From the NCBI GenBank assembly GCA_043381765.1, contig JBHJMP010000931.1, positions 1 to 31,293 on the forward strand: a DNA stretch of 31,293 nt, read 5' to 3'. How positions within the stretch are numbered: the first letter of the stretch is position 1; every line of letters starts with the position of its first letter. This stretch comes from Collodictyon triciliatum. Taxonomy: Eukaryota > CRuMs. Below the pieces are notes generated by a model. It did not search any database. It was given only the letters and a program-made list of their open reading frames with translations, and was not told the DNA's origin. The position numbers were made by a program, and so were the translations under genes. Below, piece by piece: positions 21,878-31,293 of the stretch.

Positions 21878-23833
21878 ATGAAGAAAAGAAAACGTCTTGA
21901 GTCTGAGAATATAAAGTCTGTAAAACTAGACTATCGAAATGTGAAAACATCTCTAAAGTCGATTGTAAAGAATCTGGATGGCTATGACAAAATCAATGAT
22001 ACGGTTTTATTGTTTCATAATTTCGTTACCGATACTTATCTGTTTGCAAGATGTTACATATTGAAAGCACAACAACACCCAACAATCGATGAAATGTGTT
22101 TTTTTTTTTTGTACGCTTTAAAGACAGTCGGAATAGTTCCACAAGATAGACCCGCAAGTTTAAATAAAACCAGAAATGAGTAAAGACATGGTGACTTTTT
22201 ATCTCAATCATTTTCGATTCCTTTTATCCCAAGAAGAACGCTTTCCATTGGTTGGACGGTCTCATGTATTACTGTACTTGACGAAGTAAGTGTTAACAGC
22301 TTATCGTTATAACACTTAGGAGCATTTTGTAAAGAGGTTACTGCGCTTTATAAATCAAACAGTTCTTAAAGATGGGGATATTACGGAAGCCATTAAAAGG
22401 GCAGAGTTAAGAAAGTTAAAAAAGCCATCTTCAAGAAACTCGAAATACCAAAATAATACAAAGGATGGGCTGCAACGCATTTGCATCATATCATTCCCAG
22501 CAATATTGTAAAAGGTATCGAATATGATGTCAAAGTCAATCCAAATAAGTACATTTCATGTTTGATTTTCATGAATTGCATTTTTGAGGACACTGGAACC
22601 AAACTGTTTCAACCAATCCCTATAAGAACTAATAATATACCATGCATATTACTCTAGATACTACATGTTTGATATATCTATTAGTATCAACTGGAAAAAC
22701 ATCATAAATGAAGAACATATCAGGATGCAAAGAGACCCTATGGGATAAGTTCTTTGAAATGAAGAGGGTCTTTCATCAAACAGACTACAATTTTATATTC
22801 ATGATACAAACAGACGGCTTGGCGGTGTCATTATTATTTAAAAAGAAACGTATTTCAAATTCAAAATTGAACTATAATCAAAACCCCAAGAATATGTTTA
22901 TGTAGACGAACTTTCCGAAGAGCAGCTATCTTTATCAGAGACAAAAAAAAAATAAAAAAAAATAGTTTGAGTGGACGCAGGCAAGTTTAATATGGTTTAC
23001 ATGGTGGACGAGACAGGTAAGTAATTACGCTACACGGCACACCAAAGGAGACATGATAGCAAATCTCTTAAAAATCACAAAAATACTCTTGCTCGAGAAA
23101 AAAAAAAGTACAATTCTTTAGGGATATGCATGGCAACAGGCTTACAGAGTGCTATTTCTTTTGGTCACAGGACTTTTGAAGAGAATCAGCGGTTTGAGAC
23201 ATCAAGAGTATCTTAAATCGATTTAGAAACAGACCTGAGTAAACATAATTCATGCACGGTCGATTATGAACAATTTCGGGAATATGTATCTATGAAATCA
23301 AGATACCAGTAGAATTTTCCAGATTTTATGAACAAGTAACTTTTCGAAAGACGAGATGGAGACAGTAATTTAATACAAGAAGTGAATAGTTGTTTACGGA
23401 CCGAATCGAAAAGACATTTGGCAAGGATGTTGCACTGGCGTACGGAGACTGGAGCAGAAAATGTCAGACGAACCATTTTATGCCAACAATCAGAAGAGGA
23501 TTACGAAAAATACTATCCAAACGTTTTGACATATTTAGTGTAGATGAATTTAGAACCTCCAAGATTTGCTGCAACTGCGAAAAAGAACTGGAATAAACGA
23601 CGCTGAAAGGAAATAGGAAAAAAGTGTGTAGATGTCTCATATGTAAAGAATGCAATCGCTCAGAAAGCAAAAAAAGTGTATTCTTGACAAGGGACTTTAA
23701 CAGCGCTAAAAATATACCCAAGAAAGTTCTTTTAATCCTTCAAAAATGCACGCACCTTTCTCTAAAAAACAAGCTGTTGGGTCTTTCCTGGCAGCCTTCA
23801 CCACTTCACAATCATAGTGAAAAAAGGTGGTGA
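21878..23833 (+). pseudogene. Decayed Fanzor1-type (TnpB-like, OMEGA) RNA-guided nuclease
   Basis: Fanzors are eukaryotic relatives of transposon TnpB and Cas12: RNA-guided DNA nucleases with a split RuvC domain. Pieces appear in family order across shifting frames: 21878-22183 (SIVKNLDGYDKINDTVLLFH), 22182-22511 (EHFVKRLLRFIN), 22457-22657 (YDVKVNPNKYI, KLFQPIPIRTN), 22642-22905 (LDTTCLIYLL, LWDKFFEMK, IQTDGLAVSLLF), 22890-23312 (RuvC-I VDAGKFNMVYM, then LRYTAHQRR), 23312-23833 (FRKTRW, AYGDWS, PTIRRGLRKILSKRF, VDEFRTSKICCNC, CLICKEC, RuvC-III-like RDFNSAKNI). The expected RuvC-I Asp (at 22974-22976), the DEFRTSK Glu and the final RD.N Asp are still readable, as are the zinc-finger CxxC pairs. 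About five frame changes and ten in-frame stops (for example 22287, 22705, 22953, 23022, 23366, 23387, 23594) make it non-functional. Implied length of about 650 residues fits Fanzor1. The ATG at 21878 is the likely original start. Confidence 0.85.
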
Positions 23834-23855
23834 GACCTTGGATACTAGCGCACCA

Positions 23856-23884
23856 GGATTACCAATCTTTCGATTGGTATGTCC
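23856..23884 (+). other. Hairpin just downstream of the Fanzor relic (possible guide-RNA or element end)
   Basis: TACCAATC (23860-23867) and GATTGGTA (23872-23879) form a perfect 8-bp stem with a TTTC loop; GGA (23856-23858) can pair with TCC (23882-23884) beyond a small internal loop. It starts 26 bases after the relic's final stop codon. In TnpB and Fanzor loci the guide RNA (omega RNA) overlaps the 3' end of the nuclease gene and the element end, so position and shape fit, but the function is inference. Confidence 0.45.
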
Positions 23885-24410
23885 CTTCTAGTAAAAGAAA
23901 CGTCTCGAAAGCCACTCTGGCGCTGATTTCGTATGATTTTATTCTGTGTGCCTCGATTAAGTTTGCCTTGAGTTTCTCGATTTTTTTCTGTACATCTTCC
24001 TATTATACCCTTTTCATTTTATATTATATCGATATATGGTCTTAATCATTTTCTGATCCGTTGGTAGCAATACACTCTCTTCTTTGCATGGCCACGTTAT
24101 CGCGATAAGCATATTTTCTATTTAAACAACTATGGCCAAAGAAAACAGATTATAAAAAACAAAGTAAGAAACATTCAAGCGGTGAAGGTGATCTATGTTC
24201 GCGCTCGCTCTCGCTGGTCTCACAAAAGTCAGGACTAAGGGAACGACAATCGGCACGGCTGTGTAACATACTTAACAAACTCTTCCTGCTTCAACGGCAG
24301 ATCGATTTCCTCCAACCGGGGTATGGAATTCTTTGGAGTCGGTGTGATGGAACAAACAGCCCTGAAAAAGTATGTGCCATTACTTGGTTATCTGCTTTCT
24401 TCCTATCTTC
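23885..24410. other. Spacer between the Fanzor relic and the MFS gene
   Basis: Mixed-composition DNA with no supported gene. It probably holds the right end of any mobile element carrying the Fanzor copy and the distal promoter of the MFS gene. Confidence 0.4.
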
Positions 24411-24585
24411 CATTATCATTATCATTATCATTATCATTATCATTATCATTATCATTATCATTATCATTATCATTATCATTATCATTATCATTATCATTAT
24501 CATTATCATTATCATTATCATTATCATTATCAATATCATTATCAATATCAATATCATTATCATTATCATTATCATTATCATCATC
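24411..24585 (+). repeat. TTATCA hexamer array upstream of the MFS gene
   Basis: About twenty-eight tandem hexamers of the same unit and same strand as at 6791. Copies near 24530-24555 carry a T-to-A change giving ATCAAT variants. The array ends about 75 bases before the MFS start codon; open frames through it (Leu-Ser, Tyr-His, Asn-Asp) are repeat artefacts. Confidence 0.96.
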
Positions 24586-24658
24586 ACGTTCATTTCTCCT
24601 TTGCCGCAAGGACCTTATTAATATTAGACTATATTTTTTTTTATCATCGCTTCAACAC

Positions 24659-27600
24659 ATGGATTCTAATACCTTGTCACGAAATGTAAGGCCTCCAATT
24701 TGGAAAAGACTCTTCGATCCCTCCAGAATTCTCGCATTCTTCACGATGCTCAACTTTCTTGTCTACTTTGACCGAGGCGCTGTTGCGGTTGGTGCCCACA
24801 TCACTTTTTTTTTCTGAAATAACCAACGTGTCCTTTTATTTTCTTTATTTTTTTTTTAAAAAAAATTGACCTTTTGCTTCTTTTCTAGTAACAAATTCAG
24901 CCGAAATTATGTATCTAATGCATATTTTCTGTTCTTATTATTGCATTATGGTATTTTTATCCATCTATGTGTTTGGGTTTAGGGCCTTTTATCGGTCATC
25001 GACGAAGATTACGACCTAAATGAAATATCCAATGGTTTTCTATCTGGTACATTTATTTAGTGATGCTTTTGCCCCAAAAGATGACACTTTTTTCCCCTGC
25101 TAATTTTTTTCATTTATTCGATATTTCTCGGCCGATCCTTTAAAATATGGTTATGTGGGACTATATCGAATAGAATCGGTTATTTGTATGCATATGTTTT
25201 ATTGATTGCTCCTTTCGTTTACTTTTGAAGATTCTACTTCATATTGGTATAGGTGCGTTTATGATAGGTTACATCCTATTTTACTTTGTCTTCAATTTTG
25301 TGTCAAGTGAAACCAATCTTCCTCTTCTCCTTTTCATCGGGCTTATTTCCTGGTCTATCGGTACAATAACGACAGGTATATTTACAATATAAAATGCTGA
25401 GTAAAAGGGATGAATTTAATTCACTTGATATTTATATGTGTAATTATTTGATGAGTCCTTTCTCTTTAACTTAACGGGTATAATTATACTGAAGAAATTT
25501 ACACTATTCGTTTCCATGCTATTCAAACATAAAGTTTGGGCACCAAATTACCAGATATTTTTAATCACACGAATGCTAACTGGAGCAGCAGAAGCAGCTT
25601 ATGCTGGTTAGTGCTCAGCGTAAAAGTGTCCTGAATATATTTGTCTTATAAATTGTTTCAAAGAAAGATTGGTATCATTTTAAAATTTCAACATTCGACT
25701 TTTTTTTTAAAAATTATTTCATTTGTCAAACTAGTTCCCTCTTCTTCTTTGATTATATAAGCCTCTTAAATCAAAGTAACTCTTGAACATTACATAAAAT
25801 CAGGCGTGGCTCCAGTGTATTTGGATGACAATTGTCCTCAAGATTCCAGATTTGTAGCTGAGCCTTCATTTCTTCCTATCAAAATTCATTTTCATGTTCT
25901 GGAATCTATAATTATATTTTATTTGCAATAGTTATGGCTCTCACTCTACTATGTGTCTATTCCAATTGGCGCCGGTAAACTTGATATTAGGCAGAATATC
26001 GAAATGCCAAGAAACAATATTTCGAGTGCTTTACTTCTAACCAGACTATTGACTACACATTACAATTCTAGCTTTGGGAATGACCTCTGCTGGGTATCTT
26101 GACTATGTCTGGGAATGGGAGTACCTTTTTGCTATCGAAGGTAGGGAGCGTATATGGCATCTACCTTTTTCATACTGAAACGATTTTCACCAAACTTAAC
26201 AATAATTTCACAGTGAATTTGATTTTGAAAAAGAATCGTTCGGACAAATAGTTATCGTATCTTTTACATTCATGCTTTAATATGTTCAAAATGTACACAG
26301 GCATCATCATGTTACCCCTTTCCTTCTTGTCACTTGCGATACCTTCAGATTGGTTCTTGGAGTACAGCCAAAGCTCTAGTGCTGCATTAAAAGTACGAGC
26401 TTATAATTAGTTACGATAATTAAATGCAAATGGTTTCAAATAAAAACTTTTGTTAAGTTTCATATCTTATTGGTCTTTAAATCTAATAAAAAAAATCCTG
26501 AAAAAAACAACAATCAAATCTAATATGATATAATAGCTCTTCTAAGTACGCATGTGTGACTATTCTCGTTTAAATAGAGAGGTTCAACAACAGATGCCAT
26601 GGGTGCTCCCCTTCTTTCGGTCAAAAGCACTGACAAATTTTACTCTGGATTTTTGCAACTGTGCCGAATCTTGAAAGACAACAAAATATATCTTTATCTC
26701 GTCCTTGGAAAAGCTACGTATATATTCTATGCAGGAGCTTTTTCATTCTGGATGCCGCACTTCATCCAAGAAGAATACGATTTGTCTATCCGCCAATCTA
26801 ACCTGAGTGCGTCTCATATTATTCTTGCTATTGATTTCGCTCCCTTTATTCCTCTGCCTTGCCATTTTCCTATTTTTCTCACCGCCTGAATGACAACCAA
26901 CTAGTTTTTGGAATAACCACCCTGCTGGCTGGTTTATTTGGTGCTTGTATCGGAGGTAGCTTCCTAGATAGCCTTTCTAACAAACACTTGCAAAACTGGG
27001 CCAAATGCATTCTATCCATCAAGGTTGGGAATGAATTAACACATTTTCCCCCTTCCTGGACATATTCTGGGATTTGGATGAAACGAAACAAAATTATATA
27101 ATATACGCAGTAACCATGTCTTCTATCTTCATACATTCCAACACACTATTAATATCAATCCATCCATTTTTGGTCATTATTTCTTTTGCCATCTACATAA
27201 TCTCACTATATCATCTACATTAATTTTCAGATATCGTGTATTGTCATTCTCGTGGCAGTCCCAATTTCAGTCTCGATATTCTTTGTTCCTAATGAGACTG
27301 CGGTCATGGTTTCGATCGGCATTTCAGAATTCCTTCTATTTTCGACAATAGGAGCTTTGCATGGATGCACAATCAGGTTGCCAAACTTACGAGGAGACTT
27401 TAACATTACATCTCTTTAAACAGCTTATTTGTCATATAATATATCTTTCAGTTCCCTTCCGGCCTGGCTCCGTCCTTTTGGCCTAGGATTATCGATTTTT
27501 GTCTGTCACATGTTGGGTGATTTTCCTGCGGCCTTGGTTGTTGGGGTGAGTTGCGCTTTAGCCTCATATTAAAGGCAAAGCAACTACACTAAACCTGTTA

Positions 27601-27962
27601 CTTATATATAAACGCCTTGTCGAATTCTTTATCTGCGATTGTCTGTTTAGTGGAGTAAATGTTATCCTTGACTATATTTTCAGCTCTATCTTATACTCGC
27701 ACCAGTTTTCTGCAGATGCAACCGGCAACCTATCACTGTGTCTGGCTGCGTCAAGTCTGGTCAACCTGGCCACAGTGGCATTTTGGTTCCAAGCTATGAA
27801 ACACGCTTTGAAGCTGGAAGAAACCACACAGAGCCACTGGTCACCGTCCATAGATTATTACCGAACACACGGGTAGTAGAGTTGCAAAATATCTCCTGGC
27901 TAACCTGCGAAACCTCCTTCTTTTTTTTTCTTCTTTCTCTCTCCCTCTCGATAAGAAAATGA
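24659..27962 (+). CDS. Spinster-like major facilitator superfamily transporter (13 exons, 502 aa)
   Basis: Exons: 24659-24787, 24983-25046, 25253-25375, 25535-25606, 25804-25853, 25932-25974, 26072-26140, 26301-26392, 26578-26806, 26905-27023, 27231-27376, 27452-27545, 27684-27962; all phases agree. Family hallmarks: LVYFDRGAVA at the end of helix 1, ITRMLTGAAEAAYAGVAPVYLDD in helix 4 and the following loop (Spinster RxxxGxGEAxY...AP), LWLSLYYVSIPIGAALG, a mid-loop, then FWMPHFIQEEY, GLFGACIGGSFLD, and PAWLRPFGLG...VCHMLGDFPAALVVG near helix 11. Spinster-type carriers move lysolipids, sphingosine phosphate or sugars across endolysosomal or plasma membranes; the substrate here is unknown. ATG at 24659 is preferred over the in-frame open stretch through the hexamer array. 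The C-terminal tail ends in a Phe/Leu/Ser-rich run encoded by a polypyrimidine tract; a further intron from 27873 is possible. Confidence 0.88.
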
Positions 27963-28812
27963 AAACAATAACAAATGACAACAACAATCTTTGCCTTTGA
28001 AGAATGCTATATACAATCTCTTATCTTGCTTTTTGGGGGTAATAAAAAGCTCATCAAGATTGATTGCGTGGCCTTTGTTTCCTACAAGTAAACACCACAT
28101 TAAGATGACATATTGACGATGTTGCTAAAGTTGATTATGTAACCTATGTGAAGTGAGTAGTTGAGCACTAATCGGAACGATGGGAAGGCGATTGTCTATG
28201 ATTTTAAATACACACAGGTGCTGATTATCCACGTGGGAAATCATCTGCGGAATACAATTTAATGAAAGATAGCTGAGAAAGAAAACTGAAGCAAAGGTTC
28301 CCAATCCAGGTTTATTTTGACAAGATTTTATATACAAATGAATCAGATTTGTAGCCGTCTTCACGTGCAATCAGCTCGCACAGCCCATCTTAGCGAATCG
28401 CGGCGTTGCTCGGTGGGTGGGACATATGTATTCGGGACAAGCTTTTTCGCGGGTTTTGCTGAAACAGGGGCACTGGACACAATATGAGTCTGCATATATA
28501 TTCGATGTGAGTAAATGGCAGATACAGAACCAAAACAATTTCCATCATTTTATACAAAGAGCGACAATCATGGGCTGGGATTGTGATGATTCCTCGATTC
28601 TCATTATGTAGAAACATGAAATACATACTATTTTTTCATTTTAATTTTTATGTGTTTTTTTTTTATTTTAAAATAGGAAGAAAGTTTACTCGAACTGCCC
28701 AACGCAAATCATCCCTTCGCTTTTCAGTGGGAACGATGTAAGTCGGACGGGCAGCATTCAAGTCTTTCCTTCTGTTCGAAGTATTCAGAGGAAATTAACC
28801 AAACGATGAACT
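27963..28812. other. Spacer between convergent genes
   Basis: Holds the 3' ends of the MFS gene (plus strand) and the HYLS1-like gene (minus strand). Overlapping open frames on both strands around 28390-28626 show no recognisable protein and no splice logic I can support. Confidence 0.45.
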
Positions 28813-30245
28813 TTAAAAAAATAATTGATCACACACATACAAAGTATATTGCGATATTAAATGCATCCATTTTTTTTTCGTGTCGATGATATTGTCCCGA
28901 CTTTGCTTTTTGTCTGAAATCTGAATATATACGCACACTTTCCGCGTTCCGCTTAGAGGGGTGCTGCTGTCACTATTTGTAAATGTTGAAGAGAGAGGAG
29001 GTCTTCGCGTGACTGGCAGCTTCGATTGCGCCCACACTTGTTGGTAATAGTGAAAACGCGAGACGGTATCGCTTTTGATGCGGCCAGTATTTTTGAGGTC
29101 CTTTGTCTTCTTAATAACTAGTCCATGCGGTGAATAGGATATGATCGATGAAAATGACACAAAAATATATCTAAGTGTTGAATTTAGGAATAACTAGAAC
29201 TGCAATCACATGAGAAAAAACGATGGAGGAGGTCTTCATGACAAGTTTAAATTAGCAATCTTTTGTGACTCGAATCAATACCAGAGAACGTGCTACCTGA
29301 AGTTTTATTAGCATCTTGGATTTTCGGCTCGAAATCTCTTGTGGTGTTAGCAGTTGACTAATAATTATAACATATATAGTAAATTGAGAAAGTACTACAA
29401 TCCACAATATATTTCTGTGTGCATCATACCTTTTACTAATTTTCAAAAAAAAAAAAAAGAAGGATATAGTTGTATTGTATCGAATAAAAGTCACCAAACG
29501 TGAGCGATTGTTCTGAACAAAAGGTCTTTTCATCTGCACTCGGTCAAAGCCAGAGTCCACGGAATGGTCAAACACTCGACCTCCCAACATTGCATCAAAG
29601 TCTAAGGCTTCATAGTTTTCTACATTTTCTATATCTTCATGAGGCATGCCACGCTTGGGAGTTTCTTTGGATCGAAGTTGCGCTGATTCCGGTATTCCAC
29701 TGACGAGCAACTGGCTTATGTGTCGCTCTCTTACTGAATCAACAGATTCACGCGAATGACCTGTACCCTCCTTGCACCTGATAAAAAAATAATCTGTTAG
29801 TACACTTTGCTACTTAATAACACAATAAAGAAAAGAAGGGCCTACATTGCGGAGAGACCCGAAGAAAGGAGAAATATGGTGGAGTTGGATATTTGAAGGC
29901 TCATTAAGACTATTGCATATGGTCCTATGATAAAAGAATAGAAAAATAAAAAATAAATAAAAAAAAACAAAAAAAACAAAAAAAACAAAAAAAAAACAAA
30001 AAAACAAAAAGAGAATCGTTTTGATCTTTGAAGGGAAATGGGTACGTTTCTTCGTCGATATCCCGACTAGCGTGTATCTTGAGCAGCTCGAGAGCCCGCC
30101 GAAAGTCTTCCGGGTAGTCCTCTTCAAACTCGTGCGATCTGTGCTGAGAGGCGATGTCCTCCCAGAACGCATCCTCGTTTGACAGCGATTCGGAGTCGTG
30201 CTCGCTGCTGACAGACTGAGCAAAGCTGACTGATCGGCGCTCCAT
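28813..30245 (-). CDS. Small protein with HYLS1-like C-terminal motif (3 exons, 260 aa)
   Basis: Minus-strand exons 30046-30245 (from ATG), 29500-29777 and 28813-29117 join in agreeing phases (2 then 1) to give 260 residues; human HYLS1 has about 299. Exon 1 is acidic and Ser-rich (MERRSVSFAQS..., FEEDYPEDFRRALELL). The end of exon 2 plus exon 3 reads KRPFVQNNRS then SDTVSRFHYYQQVWAQSKLP, resembling the HYLS1 order RPKSFI...TDRVARYFEYKRDW...LP. HYLS1 is a centriolar protein needed for cilium assembly. The family's following PGE/RKELRW stretch and its N-terminal HYLS-1 box are not evident, so the assignment is tentative. The frame is open upstream of the ATG to a possible acceptor at 30425-30426, so an additional 5' exon may exist. 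Confidence 0.42.
29938..30011 (+). repeat. A-rich AAAAAAC-type repeat in an intron
   Basis: About nine imperfect A(5-9)C units preceded by AAATAAATAA. It lies inside the first intron of the minus-strand HYLS1-like gene, about 35 bases from that intron's 5' splice site, so the transcript carries a T/G-rich run there. Confidence 0.9.
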
Positions 30246-30424
30246 CTTTTGCTCACAGAGGGTTTCTGGCTTCTTGTTGTGCTGTGAGTGAGCTGTGTGT
30301 ACTACGATCGGCCTACTTTCGAGCCTGTCTACTGAGAAATCACAGTCGCCGAGGCCACGACTCGGATGCGAAACGGCTGTGTGGGTTAATGCATGTGTCG
30401 ATTTGATCGTTGGCGTGTATGAAT

Positions 30425-31137
30425 CTGGAATATATGTATAAAGATTTATTCTCCAATTAGATTCATAAGATAATGAATATACTGTCAATTACGCACATAT
30501 AATTCACTATATACAATGTTGTCTCTATGAAAGCGTGCGTTGCGGGGTTGTCTACCATCCTTGCACAACAGATGCGCGTGTTGATTTTGGGCGCAGGCGA
30601 GTAGCGGAACTAGTATTACTCGGCAAGGTTTTTTTATTTTCTTTTTCCGAAAAGGTTGTTGCATCACAGGTAAAGTTGGCGTAAGGATTTTGCTTCAATC
30701 GTGAAAGCTTACTATTTTTTCTTATTTAATTTTTTTTTTTTTAAAAGAAGGGTTGGGGGTAAGGATGAAAGAAAGTTATAAGTGGGAGAATAATATCAGA
30801 ACCGACCGCATTGCATAGACGCCCATTACACTAAACATAATATTCAGTTTCACAATGACTGATGACCAGTCACTAATGCTGCTTCTTTCTGGACTGCTTT
30901 GTAAGAACACTCCATTTCCTCGCAGCAACAACAACCCACACCCCGATACGGAACATGTATATCCCCCGAGGGCGCAAGGCATCCATCATCTGGTGGAACA
31001 AAAAAGACGAGATGGCTCCTCTGTCCATCGCTTCCACTAGAAGAACCTGCGCTGCTTTCAAGGACGAGACGCAGTTCATATGCCTTTGGTGTCCGAGCTG
31101 AACTTGTCCTATGTATTTATCAAGAATATGTTATTGC
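30425..31137. other. Right-hand region with no assigned gene
   Basis: Contains coding-like open frames on the minus strand (30776-30982, 30873-31079, the latter with a hydrophobic IYMFRIGVWVVVAARKW stretch) and a plus-strand ORF at 30855-31040 with a GTAAGA donor-like site at 30901. These may be exons of a gene cut by the window edge, but they overlap and none matches a family I know. Confidence 0.3.
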
Positions 31138-31213
31138 TCAACAACAAACAACAAACAACAAACAACAAACAACAAACAACAAACAACAAACAACAAACAA
31201 CAACAACAACAAC

Positions 31214-31293
<80 letters not shown>
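31138..31293 (+). repeat. ACAACAA heptamer array passing through AAC into an AAT array at the window edge
   Basis: About nine ACAACAA heptamers (31138-31202) give way to a few AAC triplets and then about 26 AAT triplets running to the last base. As at 6791-6990, a longer unit passes into an A/T-only triplet. Confidence 0.95.

Noticed and set aside
22286-22319. 34-base GTAAGT...TTAG segment in the Fanzor relic as an intron
   Set aside because: Much shorter than the other introns here, and removing it puts the downstream conserved block out of frame; better explained as decay.
22890-23833. Stop-codon reassignment (TAA/TAG read as sense) to explain stops in the Fanzor region
   Set aside because: The other reconstructed genes end at TAG, TAA or TGA and have no internal stops after splicing, and the region also has frame changes.
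21400-24250. Terminal inverted repeats or target-site duplication around the Fanzor relic
   Set aside because: Searched by eye for matching ends and found only short, unconvincing similarities such as GTTTCG/CGTCTC words.
24323-24658. In-frame N-terminal extension of the MFS protein through Leu-Ser repeats
   Set aside because: The extension is translation of the TTATCA array; the downstream ATG gives a normal Spinster N-terminus just ahead of helix 1.
31138-31293. Telomere-like sequence at the right edge
   Set aside because: The units (ACAACAA, AAT) resemble no known telomere repeat and similar compound repeats occur internally.

Overview
The window is nuclear DNA of a unicellular eukaryote. 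Genes are split by many short GT-AG introns (about 75-330 nt), coding exons are clearly richer in G+C than introns and spacers, the genetic code is standard, and a nuclear-type tRNA-Lys with internal A and B boxes is present. A receptor with the order kinase - class III cyclase-like - kinase recalls Acanthamoeba-type Amoebozoa, while a tentative HYLS1-like gene hints at a lineage that builds centrioles or flagella. The lineage (amoebozoan, rhizarian such as a foraminiferan, or other) cannot be settled from the sequence alone.

Layout: (1) 3-622, 3' end of an unidentified gene. (2) 808-5384, VPS35, the retromer core subunit, reconstructed as 16 exons giving 782 aa. (3) 5593-5665, tRNA-Lys(CTT). 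(4) 5675-7060, a spacer with one doubtful ORF and a TTATCA/TTA array. (5) 7215-12519, an ABCG half-transporter with a Cys-rich luminal N-terminus and, unusually, a SAM-like domain encoded by a single exon between the ATPase and membrane domains (17 exons, 899 aa). (6) 13470-20658, a giant receptor: four tandem Cu/Zn superoxide dismutase-like domains, one membrane helix, a protein kinase, a catalytically degenerate cyclase domain and a second protein kinase (20 exons, 1607 aa once a one-base frame break is allowed for). (7) 21878-23833, a decayed Fanzor (eukaryotic TnpB-like OMEGA nuclease) copy followed by a strong hairpin. (8) 24659-27962, a Spinster-like MFS transporter (13 exons, 502 aa). 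(9) 28813-30245 on the minus strand, a small gene with a HYLS1-like C-terminal motif. (10) Simple repeats run to the right edge.

The genes form no obvious pathway; they look like ordinary eukaryotic neighbours. VPS35, the ABCG protein, the receptor kinase and the MFS protein are all membrane-trafficking, transport or signalling components. Exon borders were chosen by splice consensus, phase agreement and fit to remembered family motifs; they have not been checked against transcripts. The most noteworthy items are the SOD-ectodomain receptor with its pseudo-cyclase, the SAM-containing ABCG protein and the Fanzor relic with a possible guide-RNA hairpin.
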